A model generated the notes under the pieces. The model was not told the DNA's origin. It was given only the letters and a program-made list of their open reading frames with translations, and ran no database searches. Both the position numbers and the translations under genes were made by a program. A stretch of 23,211 bases of DNA from a virus. Location of the stretch: the IMG/VR virus record IMGVR_UViG_3300009515_000028, positions 1 through 23,211 of that record. One strand, 5' to 3'. Of this stretch, positions 1 through 7,918 are shown piece after piece; within the stretch, counting starts at the first letter, position 1, and the number at the start of each line of letters is the position of its first letter.

Positions 1-10
1 GGGCACGGTC

Positions 11-2164
11 GTGGCCCGGAGAGGCCATTTCCCTCAGGACAGCACCTCCTACCTGCAAGAGATGCGCGATAATCGTCAGCGCTATAAGAAGTACGTGAAT
101 GCCGGCTGGCATTTCTCCTTCTTGGGGGGGGCACAACAGGTCAGTTCAAAAATCACGGCCTTTTGCCATAGCGAATACCAACGTGACAAGTCAAACGAAA
201 GCATTCGATTCGTTGACGTGACCGGCGGCCAATGGGAAGACGGTTATAAGCGCCAATTCGCAAACCGTCCACGCATGGAAATGGACATGGTGAGCCGCAA
301 AGTCAACATTTTCAACGGCGAATGGCGAAGCGGTCGTTTTTCGGTGAAGTTTTTGCCCGACGATCAAATCACAAGCGAAGACGACGCCGACATTTTGAAC
401 GGTTTGTTTCGTCGCGATTGGCGCCGGGACAACGGCAACCAAAGTGCCGACAACGCTGTCAACGAAATGTCGAAAGGCGGCCTTGGCGCAATGCGTCTTT
501 CAACGCGCTATCTTGTTGAAGACGACCCCGAAGACAAAAGGCAAGTAATTGTCTTCAAACCTATTTTCAACGCTTACAACACCGTTGTGTGGGACCCACA
601 AGCCAAAGAAGAAGACAAAAGCGACGCGCGTTGGTGCGCGGTGCTTACAAGTTACACGCAAGAAGCATTCGAAGAAGAATACCCCGGCTTCGAAATGTCT
701 TCAGCTTTCACCCCCGAAAATCGAAGCATTTTCAACTTGAACACGCAAAGTTTGATTTACGTTGCAGAATATTATCGCGTCGTGAACAAAAAAGGCATGG
801 CGTTCAAGTATGTCAACAAAATGACGGGTGAAAAACGAACATATTTCAAAGACGAAGTGAAAGACTACCTAGGCGAACTTTCCGACCTTGGCTTCACCAA
901 AGAAAGCGAACGAAGCATTTCGAAACGAACCATTGAAAAGTCGGTTATGTATGGCGGCGGGTATCTTGAAGAACCGAAGAAAATTGCCGGCAAACGCATA
1001 CCAATTGCGCCTTGCTATGGCTATCGAAGCTATGTCGACGGTCAAGAATATTGGTACGGCATGGTTGAAAAGAACAAAGACGCGCAACGCCTTGTCAACA
1101 TGGGTTTTTCAAAGAATGCGGAAAACGCGGCCACAAGCACGAAGTCGGTGCCAATTTTTACCGACGCCGAAATTTTGGGCAAAGAAGACCGTTGGTCGAA
1201 AGCGCACCTTGGCGAATATAACTACCAAACAGTGAATTCGGTTGACGAAGACGGCGAACCCATAAGCCCTAGAAACATTCAATACACAAGACCGGCCGAA
1301 GTGGACCCGAACACGCAGTTGTTGCTTCAAGGGGCCGCACAATTCATTCAGGGCGCTTCAGCTTCAGAAAAGCAAGAAGTCACCAACCCCGACGCAAGCG
1401 GCAAGGCGATCAACGCGGCGCAAGTTATCGACGACATGACAACATACACGTTGCTCGACAACATTGCTTCGATGATGGTCAACGTTGGCAAAATCTATCA
1501 CGGCATGGCCGACGATGTTTACAGCGAACAACGCTTCGAAAAGCTTGTTGCTGAAGACGGCACCGACACGTCGGTGTTGTTGCAAGAATATGTTCTTGAT
1601 CGTCGCCAACAACGATTCGTCAAATTGAACGACGTGACCGGCAAAACTTTCGAAGTGATCGTTGAAACCGGCCCAAGTTTTGCAAGTCGAAGACGGGAAA
1701 CGGCCGATTTAATGAAAGATATACTTGTTGCAACCCCGACCGACTCACCCTACCACGCCGTTATATATGCCGGCCTGATTGAAAACGTTGACGGTCCGGG
1801 AATGGATAGCGTCAAGAAGTTCAACAAAAAACAAAAAATTCTTTTAGGTATTGAAGAACCTGAAAGCGAAGAAGAAATTGCAATGGTTCAACAAATGAGT
1901 GCGCCGAAAGAACCAAGCGCGCAAGAAGCCTATTTGTTGGCTGAAGCTGAAAAGTCACAAAGCGACGCGGTGAAAAATCAAACCGCTTCGCTTGTGGACG
2001 TTGCCAACGCGACGTTGAAAGGTGCGCAAGCAGAAAACACCAAGGCCAAAACGGCTGAAGTGATTGCCGGCTTGCAAACCAAAAAACTTGAAGACGGGGT
2101 GAAGTTTGCAAGCTCCCTTCGTCTTCTTACCGACCAAGCAAACACAATAATTCCTTCCATATAA
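11..2164 (+). CDS. Portal protein, P22 gp1-like (5' end uncertain)
   Basis: Forms the dodecameric ring at one capsid vertex through which DNA is packaged and ejected. The 717 readable residues compare with 725 in P22 gp1. Resemblance runs the whole length: VVWDPQAKEEDKSDARWC (192-209) matches the P22 VIWD...DKSDARHC stretch, a TYFKDEVKDYLGELSDLGF-type stretch follows near residue 280, and a VETGPSF segment comes late. The C-terminal 100 residues are Glu/Ala/Lys-rich helix, as in the P22 barrel. A GTG at 11 gives the quoted start, but the frame stays open to base 2 and no ribosome site is visible before it. The true start may therefore lie left of the window; an internal ATG at 62 is less likely because it would trim a conserved helix. 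The scaffold gene follows after 55 bases. Identity is secure; the start is not. Confidence 0.93.
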   Translation: MARRGHFPQDSTSYLQEMRDNRQRYKKYVNAGWHFSFLGGAQQVSSKITAFCHSEYQRDKSNESIRFVDVTGGQWEDGYKRQFANRPRMEMDMVSRKVNIFNGEWRSGRFSVKFLPDDQITSEDDADILNGLFRRDWRRDNGNQSADNAVNEMSKGGLGAMRLSTRYLVEDDPEDKRQVIVFKPIFNAYNTVVWDPQAKEEDKSDARWCAVLTSYTQEAFEEEYPGFEMSSAFTPENRSIFNLNTQSLIYVAEYYRVVNKKGMAFKYVNKMTGEKRTYFKDEVKDYLGELSDLGFTKESERSISKRTIEKSVMYGGGYLEEPKKIAGKRIPIAPCYGYRSYVDGQEYWYGMVEKNKDAQRLVNMGFSKNAENAATSTKSVPIFTDAEILGKEDRWSKAHLGEYNYQTVNSVDEDGEPISPRNIQYTRPAEVDPNTQLLLQGAAQFIQGASASEKQEVTNPDASGKAINAAQVIDDMTTYTLLDNIASMMVNVGKIYHGMADDVYSEQRFEKLVAEDGTDTSVLLQEYVLDRRQQRFVKLNDVTGKTFEVIVETGPSFASRRRETADLMKDILVATPTDSPYHAVIYAGLIENVDGPGMDSVKKFNKKQKILLGIEEPESEEEIAMVQQMSAPKEPSAQEAYLLAEAEKSQSDAVKNQTASLVDVANATLKGAQAENTKAKTAEVIAGLQTKKLEDGVKFASSLRLLTDQANTIIPSI

Positions 2165-2204
2165 GTGCAAATATGAGAGTTTGACGGTCATTCCCCTGCT
2201 ATCT

Positions 2205-2209
2205 AGGAG
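2205..2209 (+). promoter_or_regulatory. Ribosome binding site deciding the scaffold start
   Basis: AGGAG ten bases before the ATG at 2220. It favours that start over the upstream in-frame TTG at 2181. Confidence 0.7.
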
Positions 2210-2219
2210 CAAAGATACG

Positions 2220-3050
2220 ATGTCGAAAATAGACAACCCCACCGGAAACGGTGAGCAAACCAAAACGCAAAAAACCGAAGCCGAAATCGCTGAAGAAAAG
2301 AAAAAAGCAGCGATTCAACGAAGGCTTGGCAAGAAAGCCGACAAAGCAGTACAAGAAACGGAACGCTTAAGAAAGGAAAAAGAAGCCCTTGACGAAGAAA
2401 ACCGAATCTTGAAAGAAAAGCTGAACCCGGCACCCGCTACAAAACCAACGCTTGCGGACTACGGCGACAATGTCGAAGGTTATGAAAAAGACCTTAATCG
2501 GTATTATCAAGGCCAAAGCGCGCAAGAAGTGAAAAAAGGCGTACAAGCGGGCGTTCAACAAGAACGTGAAAACCAAGCAATCGAAAGCAACAATGCACGC
2601 ACGCAAGCACTTATTGACGAACACTATGTCAAAGCTACAAATGCGAACATTGAAGGCTATGACCAAGCCGAAGCCAACGCTTTGGAATGGCTAGGCGACG
2701 CAATCGTCGAAGGCATAATCAAAGTTACTGACAACGCACACGAAGTTCTTCATTTGCTTGGCAGTAATCAAGACGAAGCCGACAAGCTTCTTGCAATATT
2801 AAAAGAAGATAACGTGCGCGGAACCGCGGCAATCGGGCGTTTGTCCGCAAGGGCGGCCAAGTTTGAACAAAAACAAAACGACGATTTTGACCCCGAAAAC
2901 ATACCAAGCGGCGGAAATTTGCCAGTGAGTGACGCGGCCCTAAAAAGGCGGCATGACAAGCTAGTCGAAGACTGTTCAACGGGCAAGGGCGACATGAAAG
3001 AATTGACGAAAGTTCGTTCTCTCATGCGTGAAAAGGGTCTAATCGAATAA
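2220..3050 (+). CDS. Scaffolding protein, P22 gp8-like by position
   Basis: Probable internal scaffold that guides coat assembly and then leaves the procapsid. It is 276 residues, lies between portal and coat exactly as gp8 does in P22 (303 residues), and is highly charged, Gln/Glu/Lys-rich and predicted almost wholly helical. Residues 17-68 form a likely coiled coil. The C-terminus (about 230-276) is a basic helix-turn-helix-like segment ending RSLMREKGLIE, the kind of end that binds coat protein in P22. The ATG at 2220 is chosen because AGGAG at 2205-2209 lies ten bases upstream; a TTG in the same frame at 2181 has no such site. Sequence similarity to gp8 is weak, so the call rests on position and composition. 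Confidence 0.8.
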   Translation: MSKIDNPTGNGEQTKTQKTEAEIAEEKKKAAIQRRLGKKADKAVQETERLRKEKEALDEENRILKEKLNPAPATKPTLADYGDNVEGYEKDLNRYYQGQSAQEVKKGVQAGVQQERENQAIESNNARTQALIDEHYVKATNANIEGYDQAEANALEWLGDAIVEGIIKVTDNAHEVLHLLGSNQDEADKLLAILKEDNVRGTAAIGRLSARAAKFEQKQNDDFDPENIPSGGNLPVSDAALKRRHDKLVEDCSTGKGDMKELTKVRSLMREKGLIE

Positions 3051-3082
3051 AATTAAACCTTTTTAAATAAGCGAGAAACATT

Positions 3083-4336
3083 ATGCCTTCACAATTCCCT
3101 AAAGAAGTGACCGTTGCATTTAGCGACGGCGTAAAAGGCTTCGATTCTGACAACATCGTTGCAAAGCAAACAAGCCGCACCCGTCCGGGTGGGCAACAAT
3201 CGTTTCGTTCGGCTTTCACCGAATGGCGCGTCACTGAAATGATCTCAAGAACGGTTGACGGTCTTGACATTACTTCGGAACTTGGTCGCACGTTGACCGA
3301 ACTTTCGATACCTTTCGACATCGACACAATTCCGAACGTGCCGTTTACGTTAAACGCACAAGAATTGAACGACCCGTCGGAAGTTACGAAGAAAGTCAAG
3401 AGTGCAATCAAAGCTTTAAGTGCACGCTTAAACCGCGACGTTTTTCAAACGATCTTGTTTGAAGCCGGTCAAACGGTTACACAAGCGGGCGCTTTGACTA
3501 CTTATAATGATGTTGCGGCGTATGAAAATGCGTTATTGCGTCAAGACTTACCCGAAGAAAGCATGAAAACCTTAGTTTTGAACTTAGGCGATCACACAAC
3601 CGTTGCGGGCAACCTTGCGGACCGTTCCGACATGGGCAACAAAGTGTTAAGTGCGTATGAAAAATCGCTTGTTAGCATGTCAGCGGGTTTCGACATTTTC
3701 CGCACAAGCTACACGCCACTATTGACAGCGGCGGCACCCGGCGGCGCGGTTACGGCTACGGGCGCACAATCGCACGTTCCCGTTGCTAGCGTGTTAAACG
3801 CACAAGGGCGGCCTTCAAACGTTGACAACCGTTTCTTTGACTTAATCGTCAACGACACAACCGGTTTGAAAGCGGGCGACCGTTTCACCGCGGGCGTGAA
3901 CGAAGTGTCTTTGCAAAACAAAGAAGACACGGGCGAATTGCGAACTTTTACAATTCGTGAAGTGGTTGACGGCACAACATTGCAAATTTCACCGGCCCCG
4001 GTCGCCTTAGACGGCGGAACGTTGCCCGAAGAAGAATATGCAAACGTTGACACGGCTATTGCTAACCTTCAAGCGTTGACTTTTATCAACACAAGCGACG
4101 CGAAAGTGAACGCGTTTTGGGAAAACGACAATATCTCAATCAATGTCGGGAACCTAGCCGTTGAAGGTCTTGCGGGCGTGAATACAATGACAGACAACAC
4201 CGATTCAGGTGTACAACTTGTCATTGCTTACGAAGGCAGCGTCGGCGACTTTACAAACCAATATCGGGTGACCGGTTTTTGGGGCGTGACAATGAAAGAA
4301 CCCATGAAAGCGGGTATTGGTTTAGCAAATCAATAA
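3083..4336 (+). CDS. Major capsid protein, P22 gp5-like coat
   Basis: Builds the icosahedral shell (HK97 fold). It is 417 residues; P22 gp5 is 430. The most telling part is residues 223-345: TATGAQSHVPVASVL, then NVDNRF, TTGLKAGDRF, VVDGTTLQISPAPVALD, YANVDTA and FWENDNISI. These line up in order with the P22 coat TVSGAQSFKPVAWQL, NVDNRF, TTGMKRGDK, VVDGTHVEITPKPVALD, YANVNTS and FWADDAIRI. That span is the P22 insertion (I) domain, so the phage keeps this accessory domain. The ATG at 3083 follows AT-rich sequence with a weak GCGAG site. A strong terminator lies about 20 bases past the stop, so coat probably ends a transcription unit shared with portal and scaffold. Confidence 0.97.
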   Translation: MPSQFPKEVTVAFSDGVKGFDSDNIVAKQTSRTRPGGQQSFRSAFTEWRVTEMISRTVDGLDITSELGRTLTELSIPFDIDTIPNVPFTLNAQELNDPSEVTKKVKSAIKALSARLNRDVFQTILFEAGQTVTQAGALTTYNDVAAYENALLRQDLPEESMKTLVLNLGDHTTVAGNLADRSDMGNKVLSAYEKSLVSMSAGFDIFRTSYTPLLTAAAPGGAVTATGAQSHVPVASVLNAQGRPSNVDNRFFDLIVNDTTGLKAGDRFTAGVNEVSLQNKEDTGELRTFTIREVVDGTTLQISPAPVALDGGTLPEEEYANVDTAIANLQALTFINTSDAKVNAFWENDNISINVGNLAVEGLAGVNTMTDNTDSGVQLVIAYEGSVGDFTNQYRVTGFWGVTMKEPMKAGIGLANQ

Positions 4337-4358
4337 GTTTTCAAGTTAGTAGTGTGTT

Positions 4359-4390
4359 AAAAAAGCGCCCTTTCGGGGGTGCTTTTTTAT
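4359..4390 (+). terminator. Rho-independent terminator after the coat gene
   Basis: AAAAAAGCGCCC (4359-4370) pairs with GGGTGCTTTTTT (4377-4388, one G-T pair), leaving a short TTTCGG loop and ending in a run of six T. It is the strongest terminator-like hairpin seen in the window and separates head genes from the following gene. Confidence 0.88.
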
Positions 4391-4417
4391 TTTTACAAAG
4401 AATTTACAGTTTTAAAC

Positions 4418-4436
4418 AAAATTTATATTTTAGGAG
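4418..4436 (+). promoter_or_regulatory. AT-rich leader and ribosome site (copy 1)
   Basis: The 11-mer AAAATTTATAT (4418-4428) is followed two bases later by TAGGAG (4431-4436), eight bases before the GTG at 4445. The same 11-mer, again just before an AGGAG, occurs at 15264-15281. The region may be a translation-enhancing leader or part of a late promoter; the sequence does not decide which. Confidence 0.4.
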
Positions 4437-4444
4437 TGCAACCT

Positions 4445-5086
4445 GTGGCTAGAAATGACTCACGAAAAGCGAATCGAAACGCTTCGTTTAAGGAATACCC
4501 GAAAATGGTTGAAAGCCCCGAAGGCGTTGGCATTCTTGCGAAAAATGAAGTGCAAGAAAAGTGCATAAAAAAGGGTGAACCCTTCCCGGCTGAAGAAACA
4601 AAAGCCAAGGTCGAAGACAAAGGGCCGAAGGAATACCCGAAAGCAATTGAAAATTCTGAAGGCGAACAACAAATCGTTCGTTGCAAAGAAGAAGAACACG
4701 CCGCCAAAAATGGCGAAGCTTGGGCACCCAAAGCCGAAGCCGACGAAATTGTGCGTGACGCAACGAAAGGCCCTTCGGAATACCCGAAAATGGTTGAAGT
4801 TGAAGGCGAACAAGTTCGTGTTCGCAACGCGGCTGAAGAAGCGGCGGTTTTAGGCGAAGAAGTTGAAGAAGAAGTTGAAGAAGAAGAAGTTGAAGAAGAA
4901 GTTGAAGAAGAAGTTGAGGGCGACTCAAACGAAGAAGCCGTTGACCTCCAAGCCATGACAAAAAAGCAGCTTGAAAAATACACGCTTGAAGAATTCGGCG
5001 TTGATCTTGACTTGCGCAAAACAAAAGACGACCTAGTTGTTGAAGTGCAAGCTTTAATCGACGACGACGACTTGGGGCTTGAATAA
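4445..5086 (+). CDS. Acidic repeat protein with C-terminal SAP/HeH-like domain
   Basis: Not recognised as a named protein; probably a head decoration or other virion component given its place between coat and gp4-like adaptor. The 213 residues hold three imperfect units of 46-49 residues, each opening EYPK (residues 17, 63 and 112) and containing a Glu/Ala-rich segment with GE near its end. Short EYPK/YPKMV-type repeats are found in many phage virion proteins (recalled knowledge). Residues 138-158 are an almost pure Glu/Val tract. Residues 168-206 (LQAMTKKQLEKY, then FGVDLDLRKTKDDLV) look like a SAP or HeH helix-extended-helix fold. The GTG at 4445 is chosen for TAGGAG at 4431-4436. It is the first gene after the coat terminator, so it either depends on read-through or has its own promoter. 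Confidence 0.75.
   Translation: MARNDSRKANRNASFKEYPKMVESPEGVGILAKNEVQEKCIKKGEPFPAEETKAKVEDKGPKEYPKAIENSEGEQQIVRCKEEEHAAKNGEAWAPKAEADEIVRDATKGPSEYPKMVEVEGEQVRVRNAAEEAAVLGEEVEEEVEEEEVEEEVEEEVEGDSNEEAVDLQAMTKKQLEKYTLEEFGVDLDLRKTKDDLVVEVQALIDDDDLGLE
4856..4918 (+). repeat. GAA/GTT simple repeat tract
   Basis: Codon-level repeat of GAA and GTT encoding 21 residues of Glu and Val only. It separates the three EYPK units from the C-terminal domain and is a likely site of length change by slippage. Confidence 0.85.
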
Positions 5087-5089
5087 AAT

Positions 5090-5551
5090 ATGTCGACGGG
5101 GCGAAAACTTTGCGAACGTGCGTTGAATATCATCGGCGCGCATTCGCCTATAAAAAAGGCGAAAGGCGAAACGTTTCAAGTCACTTTTGAAGCACTTGTC
5201 GGTATTCTTGAAACCTATGCTTCGCAATCGGTCGCAATGGGCAACAACATACCCGCTTTGATCGGTGACGAAGTAAATGAACCGCCACAAGTCACGACGC
5301 CCCTTGAATACATTTTGGCCGTGAAAGTTGCGCCTTACATTCGCAAAACGGCGAATGTCACCCCCGAAATTCGAAAAGAAGCAAAAGCCGGTCGTCAAGT
5401 GATCTTGACGCAATTCGGTTCGAAGCCGGCGAATCAATACCCGGATAGCTTGCCAATAGGAAGCGGAAACAAAACGCGACCAATTGGCGCGGCATTTTAT
5501 CCCGAAGAAGAAACACTTGACGGTTCAAGCGGGTCACCAATAACAATATGA
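5090..5551 (+). CDS. Head-to-tail adaptor, P22 gp4-like tail accessory factor
   Basis: Adaptor that binds beneath the portal ring and starts tail assembly. It is 153 residues (P22 gp4: 166). The N-terminal half is helical as in gp4 (about 1-75). A segment near 65-110 (TPLEYILAVKVAPYI, ITPEIRKEAKAG-like helix) matches the gp4 AVFHNLACRIAPDY region, and the C-terminal YPDSLPIGSGNKTRP...FYPEEE resembles P22 YPSRMPTGSGNSF...YFPGE. The position after portal, scaffold and coat is that of gp4. The start is three bases after the preceding stop, and the stop overlaps the next start (ATGA at 5548-5551), indicating translational coupling. P22 gp4 also has muralytic activity; no catalytic motif could be assigned here. 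Confidence 0.85.
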   Translation: MSTGRKLCERALNIIGAHSPIKKAKGETFQVTFEALVGILETYASQSVAMGNNIPALIGDEVNEPPQVTTPLEYILAVKVAPYIRKTANVTPEIRKEAKAGRQVILTQFGSKPANQYPDSLPIGSGNKTRPIGAAFYPEEETLDGSSGSPITI

Positions 5552-7161
5552 CAAAGATTGCTTTACTATCACAAGTTGACAACATCGACGACATTGCCGG
5601 GCAATTTGCCTTTGGTGCTTTTGGTTCGTTAAACACTTACGGCGTGACAAAAGAAGTTTTGGCCGCCTATATTTTGGCCCAAGTTGGCACCGACATCGTT
5701 GCCGGGACCGACAAGCAAATACAGTTCAACGAAGGCGGCGCTTTCGGTGCTTCGTCAAACTTGACGTTTGACTATAACACCGGCAACTTGTCAGTGAATG
5801 GCAACGTTTTCGCAACACTTGTGAACGGTGTCGCTTTGACGGCGGTCGGTGTTGGTGACGCTTGGCTTGATAATGCGGGCAACTACACGGTGCCGGTTGC
5901 GGGCGCCGGGGGTGCGAACTTCAACGTGCAATTCAACGACAATGGCGTGATTGCCGGCGACGGGAATTTCAATTGGAATAAAAACACCGCAACTTTGACA
6001 ATAAACGGCCGTATTTCGGGCATTGTCGCCCCGGTAGCGGGTAACGATGCAGCCAACAAAGACTATGTTGACGCGGCCGACACGGTGTTGCAAGGCAACA
6101 TCGACGCAAATGCGGCCAACATAGCCGCAAATGCGAACAATATTTTAATAAATGCGGCGGCAATCGCTGTCAACAATGCCGACATTTCAACGAACGCGTC
6201 GAATATTGCCACGAACAACGCTGACATTTCGACAAATGCGGGCAACATTGCCGCAAACACCGCCGACATTTTGTTGCGCATACCCACGGCCGAAAAAGGC
6301 GCGGCGAACGGTGTCGCCACCTTAGACGGCGGCGGCGTCATACCTATTTCGCAAATTCCTTCGTCGGTTCAAGGTGGTATAAAAGTGATCGGGTCTTGGG
6401 ACGCGAACACAAACACCCCCGACTTGTCTGCTTTAACACTAGACCAAGGCGAAGCGTATATTGTAAGCGTTGCGGGCAACACAAACTTGAACGGCCAAAC
6501 AAATTGGAAGGTGAAAGACCTTGCCGTTTGGTCCGACTCGCTTGCGGGTAATTATTACAAGTTAGACAACACCGACGACGTTCTTTCGGTAAACGGAAAA
6601 ACGGGCGTTGTTGTTCTTGTGGCCGCCGACATTGCCGATTTTCAAAGCACGGTTTCGGCGAATGCCGACGTTGCCGCCAACACGGCCGCAAGGCACGACG
6701 CGGTCACGTTGAACGCCGACGCCAAGACACAAGACGCGCTTGCGCTATCGGGTCAAGAAATACAAATCAAACTTGACGTTTATGACAAAGCGAACGAAAC
6801 CGGTGTTGAACAAATTACCGGCGGCATTATCACGCCCCCGGCGTTGGCCGCACAAGCGGACGATTACAACCCCGCCGGCTTTTCAACGGCAAACATGATT
6901 CGCCAAGACGTGACGGGGGCTGACCAAGACATAAGCGGGTTCGTCGCGCCGCCGGTCGGGGTGAATAGAATTATTCACATTTGTGACATTTCATCGTCGG
7001 GGTTCAGAATAGTATTTTTAAACAACCACGCGGGAAGCGTGGCGGCAAATCGACTTTTACTACGTGACAACAACGACCGGTCGACAAGGGTAAACGAAAC
7101 GGCTTCGTTTTGGTACGACCATACTTCACAACGTTGGCGACAATTTTCGCAAATAGGCTAA
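5548..7161 (+). CDS. Fibre-like virion protein with trimeric coiled coil
   Basis: Probable tail fibre or head-attached fibre; the exact attachment is unknown. The 537 residues show a beta-rich N-terminal part with phage-fibre phrases (VQFNDNGVIAGDGNFNW, SGIVAPVAGNDAANKDYVDA around 130-177). A heptad coiled coil follows at about 180-242 with regular Ile and Asn core positions, including two near-identical 14-residue units. Then come NGKTGVVVL near 350, common in fibre proteins, and a C-terminal beta domain (about 450-537) ending FWYDHTSQRWRQFSQIG. Ile/Asn heptads are typical of homotrimeric fibres. The gene overlaps the gp4-like gene by four bases. P22 has no gene here, so this is an insertion relative to the P22 order. 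No enzymatic motif was seen. Confidence 0.8.
   Translation: MTKIALLSQVDNIDDIAGQFAFGAFGSLNTYGVTKEVLAAYILAQVGTDIVAGTDKQIQFNEGGAFGASSNLTFDYNTGNLSVNGNVFATLVNGVALTAVGVGDAWLDNAGNYTVPVAGAGGANFNVQFNDNGVIAGDGNFNWNKNTATLTINGRISGIVAPVAGNDAANKDYVDAADTVLQGNIDANAANIAANANNILINAAAIAVNNADISTNASNIATNNADISTNAGNIAANTADILLRIPTAEKGAANGVATLDGGGVIPISQIPSSVQGGIKVIGSWDANTNTPDLSALTLDQGEAYIVSVAGNTNLNGQTNWKVKDLAVWSDSLAGNYYKLDNTDDVLSVNGKTGVVVLVAADIADFQSTVSANADVAANTAARHDAVTLNADAKTQDALALSGQEIQIKLDVYDKANETGVEQITGGIITPPALAAQADDYNPAGFSTANMIRQDVTGADQDISGFVAPPVGVNRIIHICDISSSGFRIVFLNNHAGSVAANRLLLRDNNDRSTRVNETASFWYDHTSQRWRQFSQIG
6175..6258 (+). repeat. Tandem 42-bp repeat encoding coiled-coil heptads
   Basis: Two adjacent 42-base units encode NADISTNASNIATN and NADISTNAGNIAAN (residues 210-237 of the fibre-like protein). 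A partial third unit, TADI, follows. The copies differ mostly at third codon positions, so the repeat is old or under protein-level selection. Confidence 0.8.
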
Positions 7162-7164
7162 AAT

Positions 7165-7917
7165 ATGAGACTTTACAAAGAAAATGGCGAAATCTATCCG
7201 GCGGTGAAAATTTTACAAGACGCGGACCCCGCGCCGGCCGGCTACACCGAAGTGACCGACATCGAAGAAGTGTATGCCCTAGGCCAAAACGCCATTTCGA
7301 TTTCGACACCGGGTTGGACCGACAAACTTTGCTTTCGAAGCAAACTAAAAACTTTAATATACACAAAGATGCAAATTGCAGCCCCCGCCGACGTTTCCGA
7401 CCCGGCAAAATGGGCGTTGCTAAGTGACGCCGAAAAGTCAATCGCCGCACACTTGTTTCTTGTTGCCGAAGACGCTTTTTTGCTTGAAGTCAAAGACGAT
7501 TCGCGGTATTGGCTAATTGAAGCCGGCAAGTATAGAAATTGGACCCAAGCCGTTCGAACCGAACGCGCCGAAAGGGCCGAATCAATTGTTTTCATGCGAA
7601 TGCAAAACTTAGGCGACGCAAAACTTGTGCTTGCCGATTTAAGTCAAATTTCAAAAGATACGGTTCTTGACGTCGACGACATCACAAAAGGTTTGAAAGT
7701 TAAAGCCAAGGTCAAACGCTTAAACCGAATGTATATTGAAGGGCTTGAAGACGAAGAACACGACGGCATTGTCGCAATTAAAGATTGGATTCAAAGCAAA
7801 GCCGGCACCCCCTTCGAAACGAATGGTTTTAAAAATCTAAGTTACCCACTAAAAACCGGGCACACTTATGACAGCGTTGCGAATGAAATGTTGTCGATTT
7901 TAGACGGCACTTTTTAA
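7165..7917 (+). CDS. Unrecognised 250-residue protein in the virion block
   Basis: I do not recognise this gene. The product is a soluble, mixed alpha/beta protein of 250 residues without signal peptide, membrane segment or coiled coil. The first 50 residues (MRLYKENGEIYPAVKILQDA...) resemble a small N-terminal beta module, followed by a helical part with a Cys-poor, Lys/Asp-rich composition. It starts three bases after the fibre-like gene and ends one base before the gp10-like gene, so it is almost certainly expressed with them. Its place suggests a chaperone for the fibre, a fibre-attachment protein or a minor virion protein; nothing in the sequence chooses among these. Confidence 0.72.
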   Translation: MRLYKENGEIYPAVKILQDADPAPAGYTEVTDIEEVYALGQNAISISTPGWTDKLCFRSKLKTLIYTKMQIAAPADVSDPAKWALLSDAEKSIAAHLFLVAEDAFLLEVKDDSRYWLIEAGKYRNWTQAVRTERAERAESIVFMRMQNLGDAKLVLADLSQISKDTVLDVDDITKGLKVKAKVKRLNRMYIEGLEDEEHDGIVAIKDWIQSKAGTPFETNGFKNLSYPLKTGHTYDSVANEMLSILDGTF

Positions 7918-7918
7918 C

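Noticed and set aside
888-1235. 115-residue alternative frame within the portal gene
   Set aside because: Overlaps a region with residue-level match to P22 portal; no family features in the alternative frame.
2181-2219. TTG start that would lengthen the scaffold by 13 residues; also TTGACG here as a -35 box
   Set aside because: AGGAG is correctly placed for the ATG at 2220, and no acceptable -10 lies 16-18 bases after TTGACG.
4402-4432. Possible sigma-70 promoter (TTTACA with TATTTT 17 bases later)
   Set aside because: The start of transcription would fall at or beyond the ribosome site, leaving the gene without a usable leader.
4423-5133. Long open frames on the minus strand opposite the acidic repeat protein
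   Set aside because: They are Ser- or Leu-rich low-complexity translations that arise from reading GAA/GTT-rich codons backwards. No ribosome site, and the plus-strand gene is better supported.
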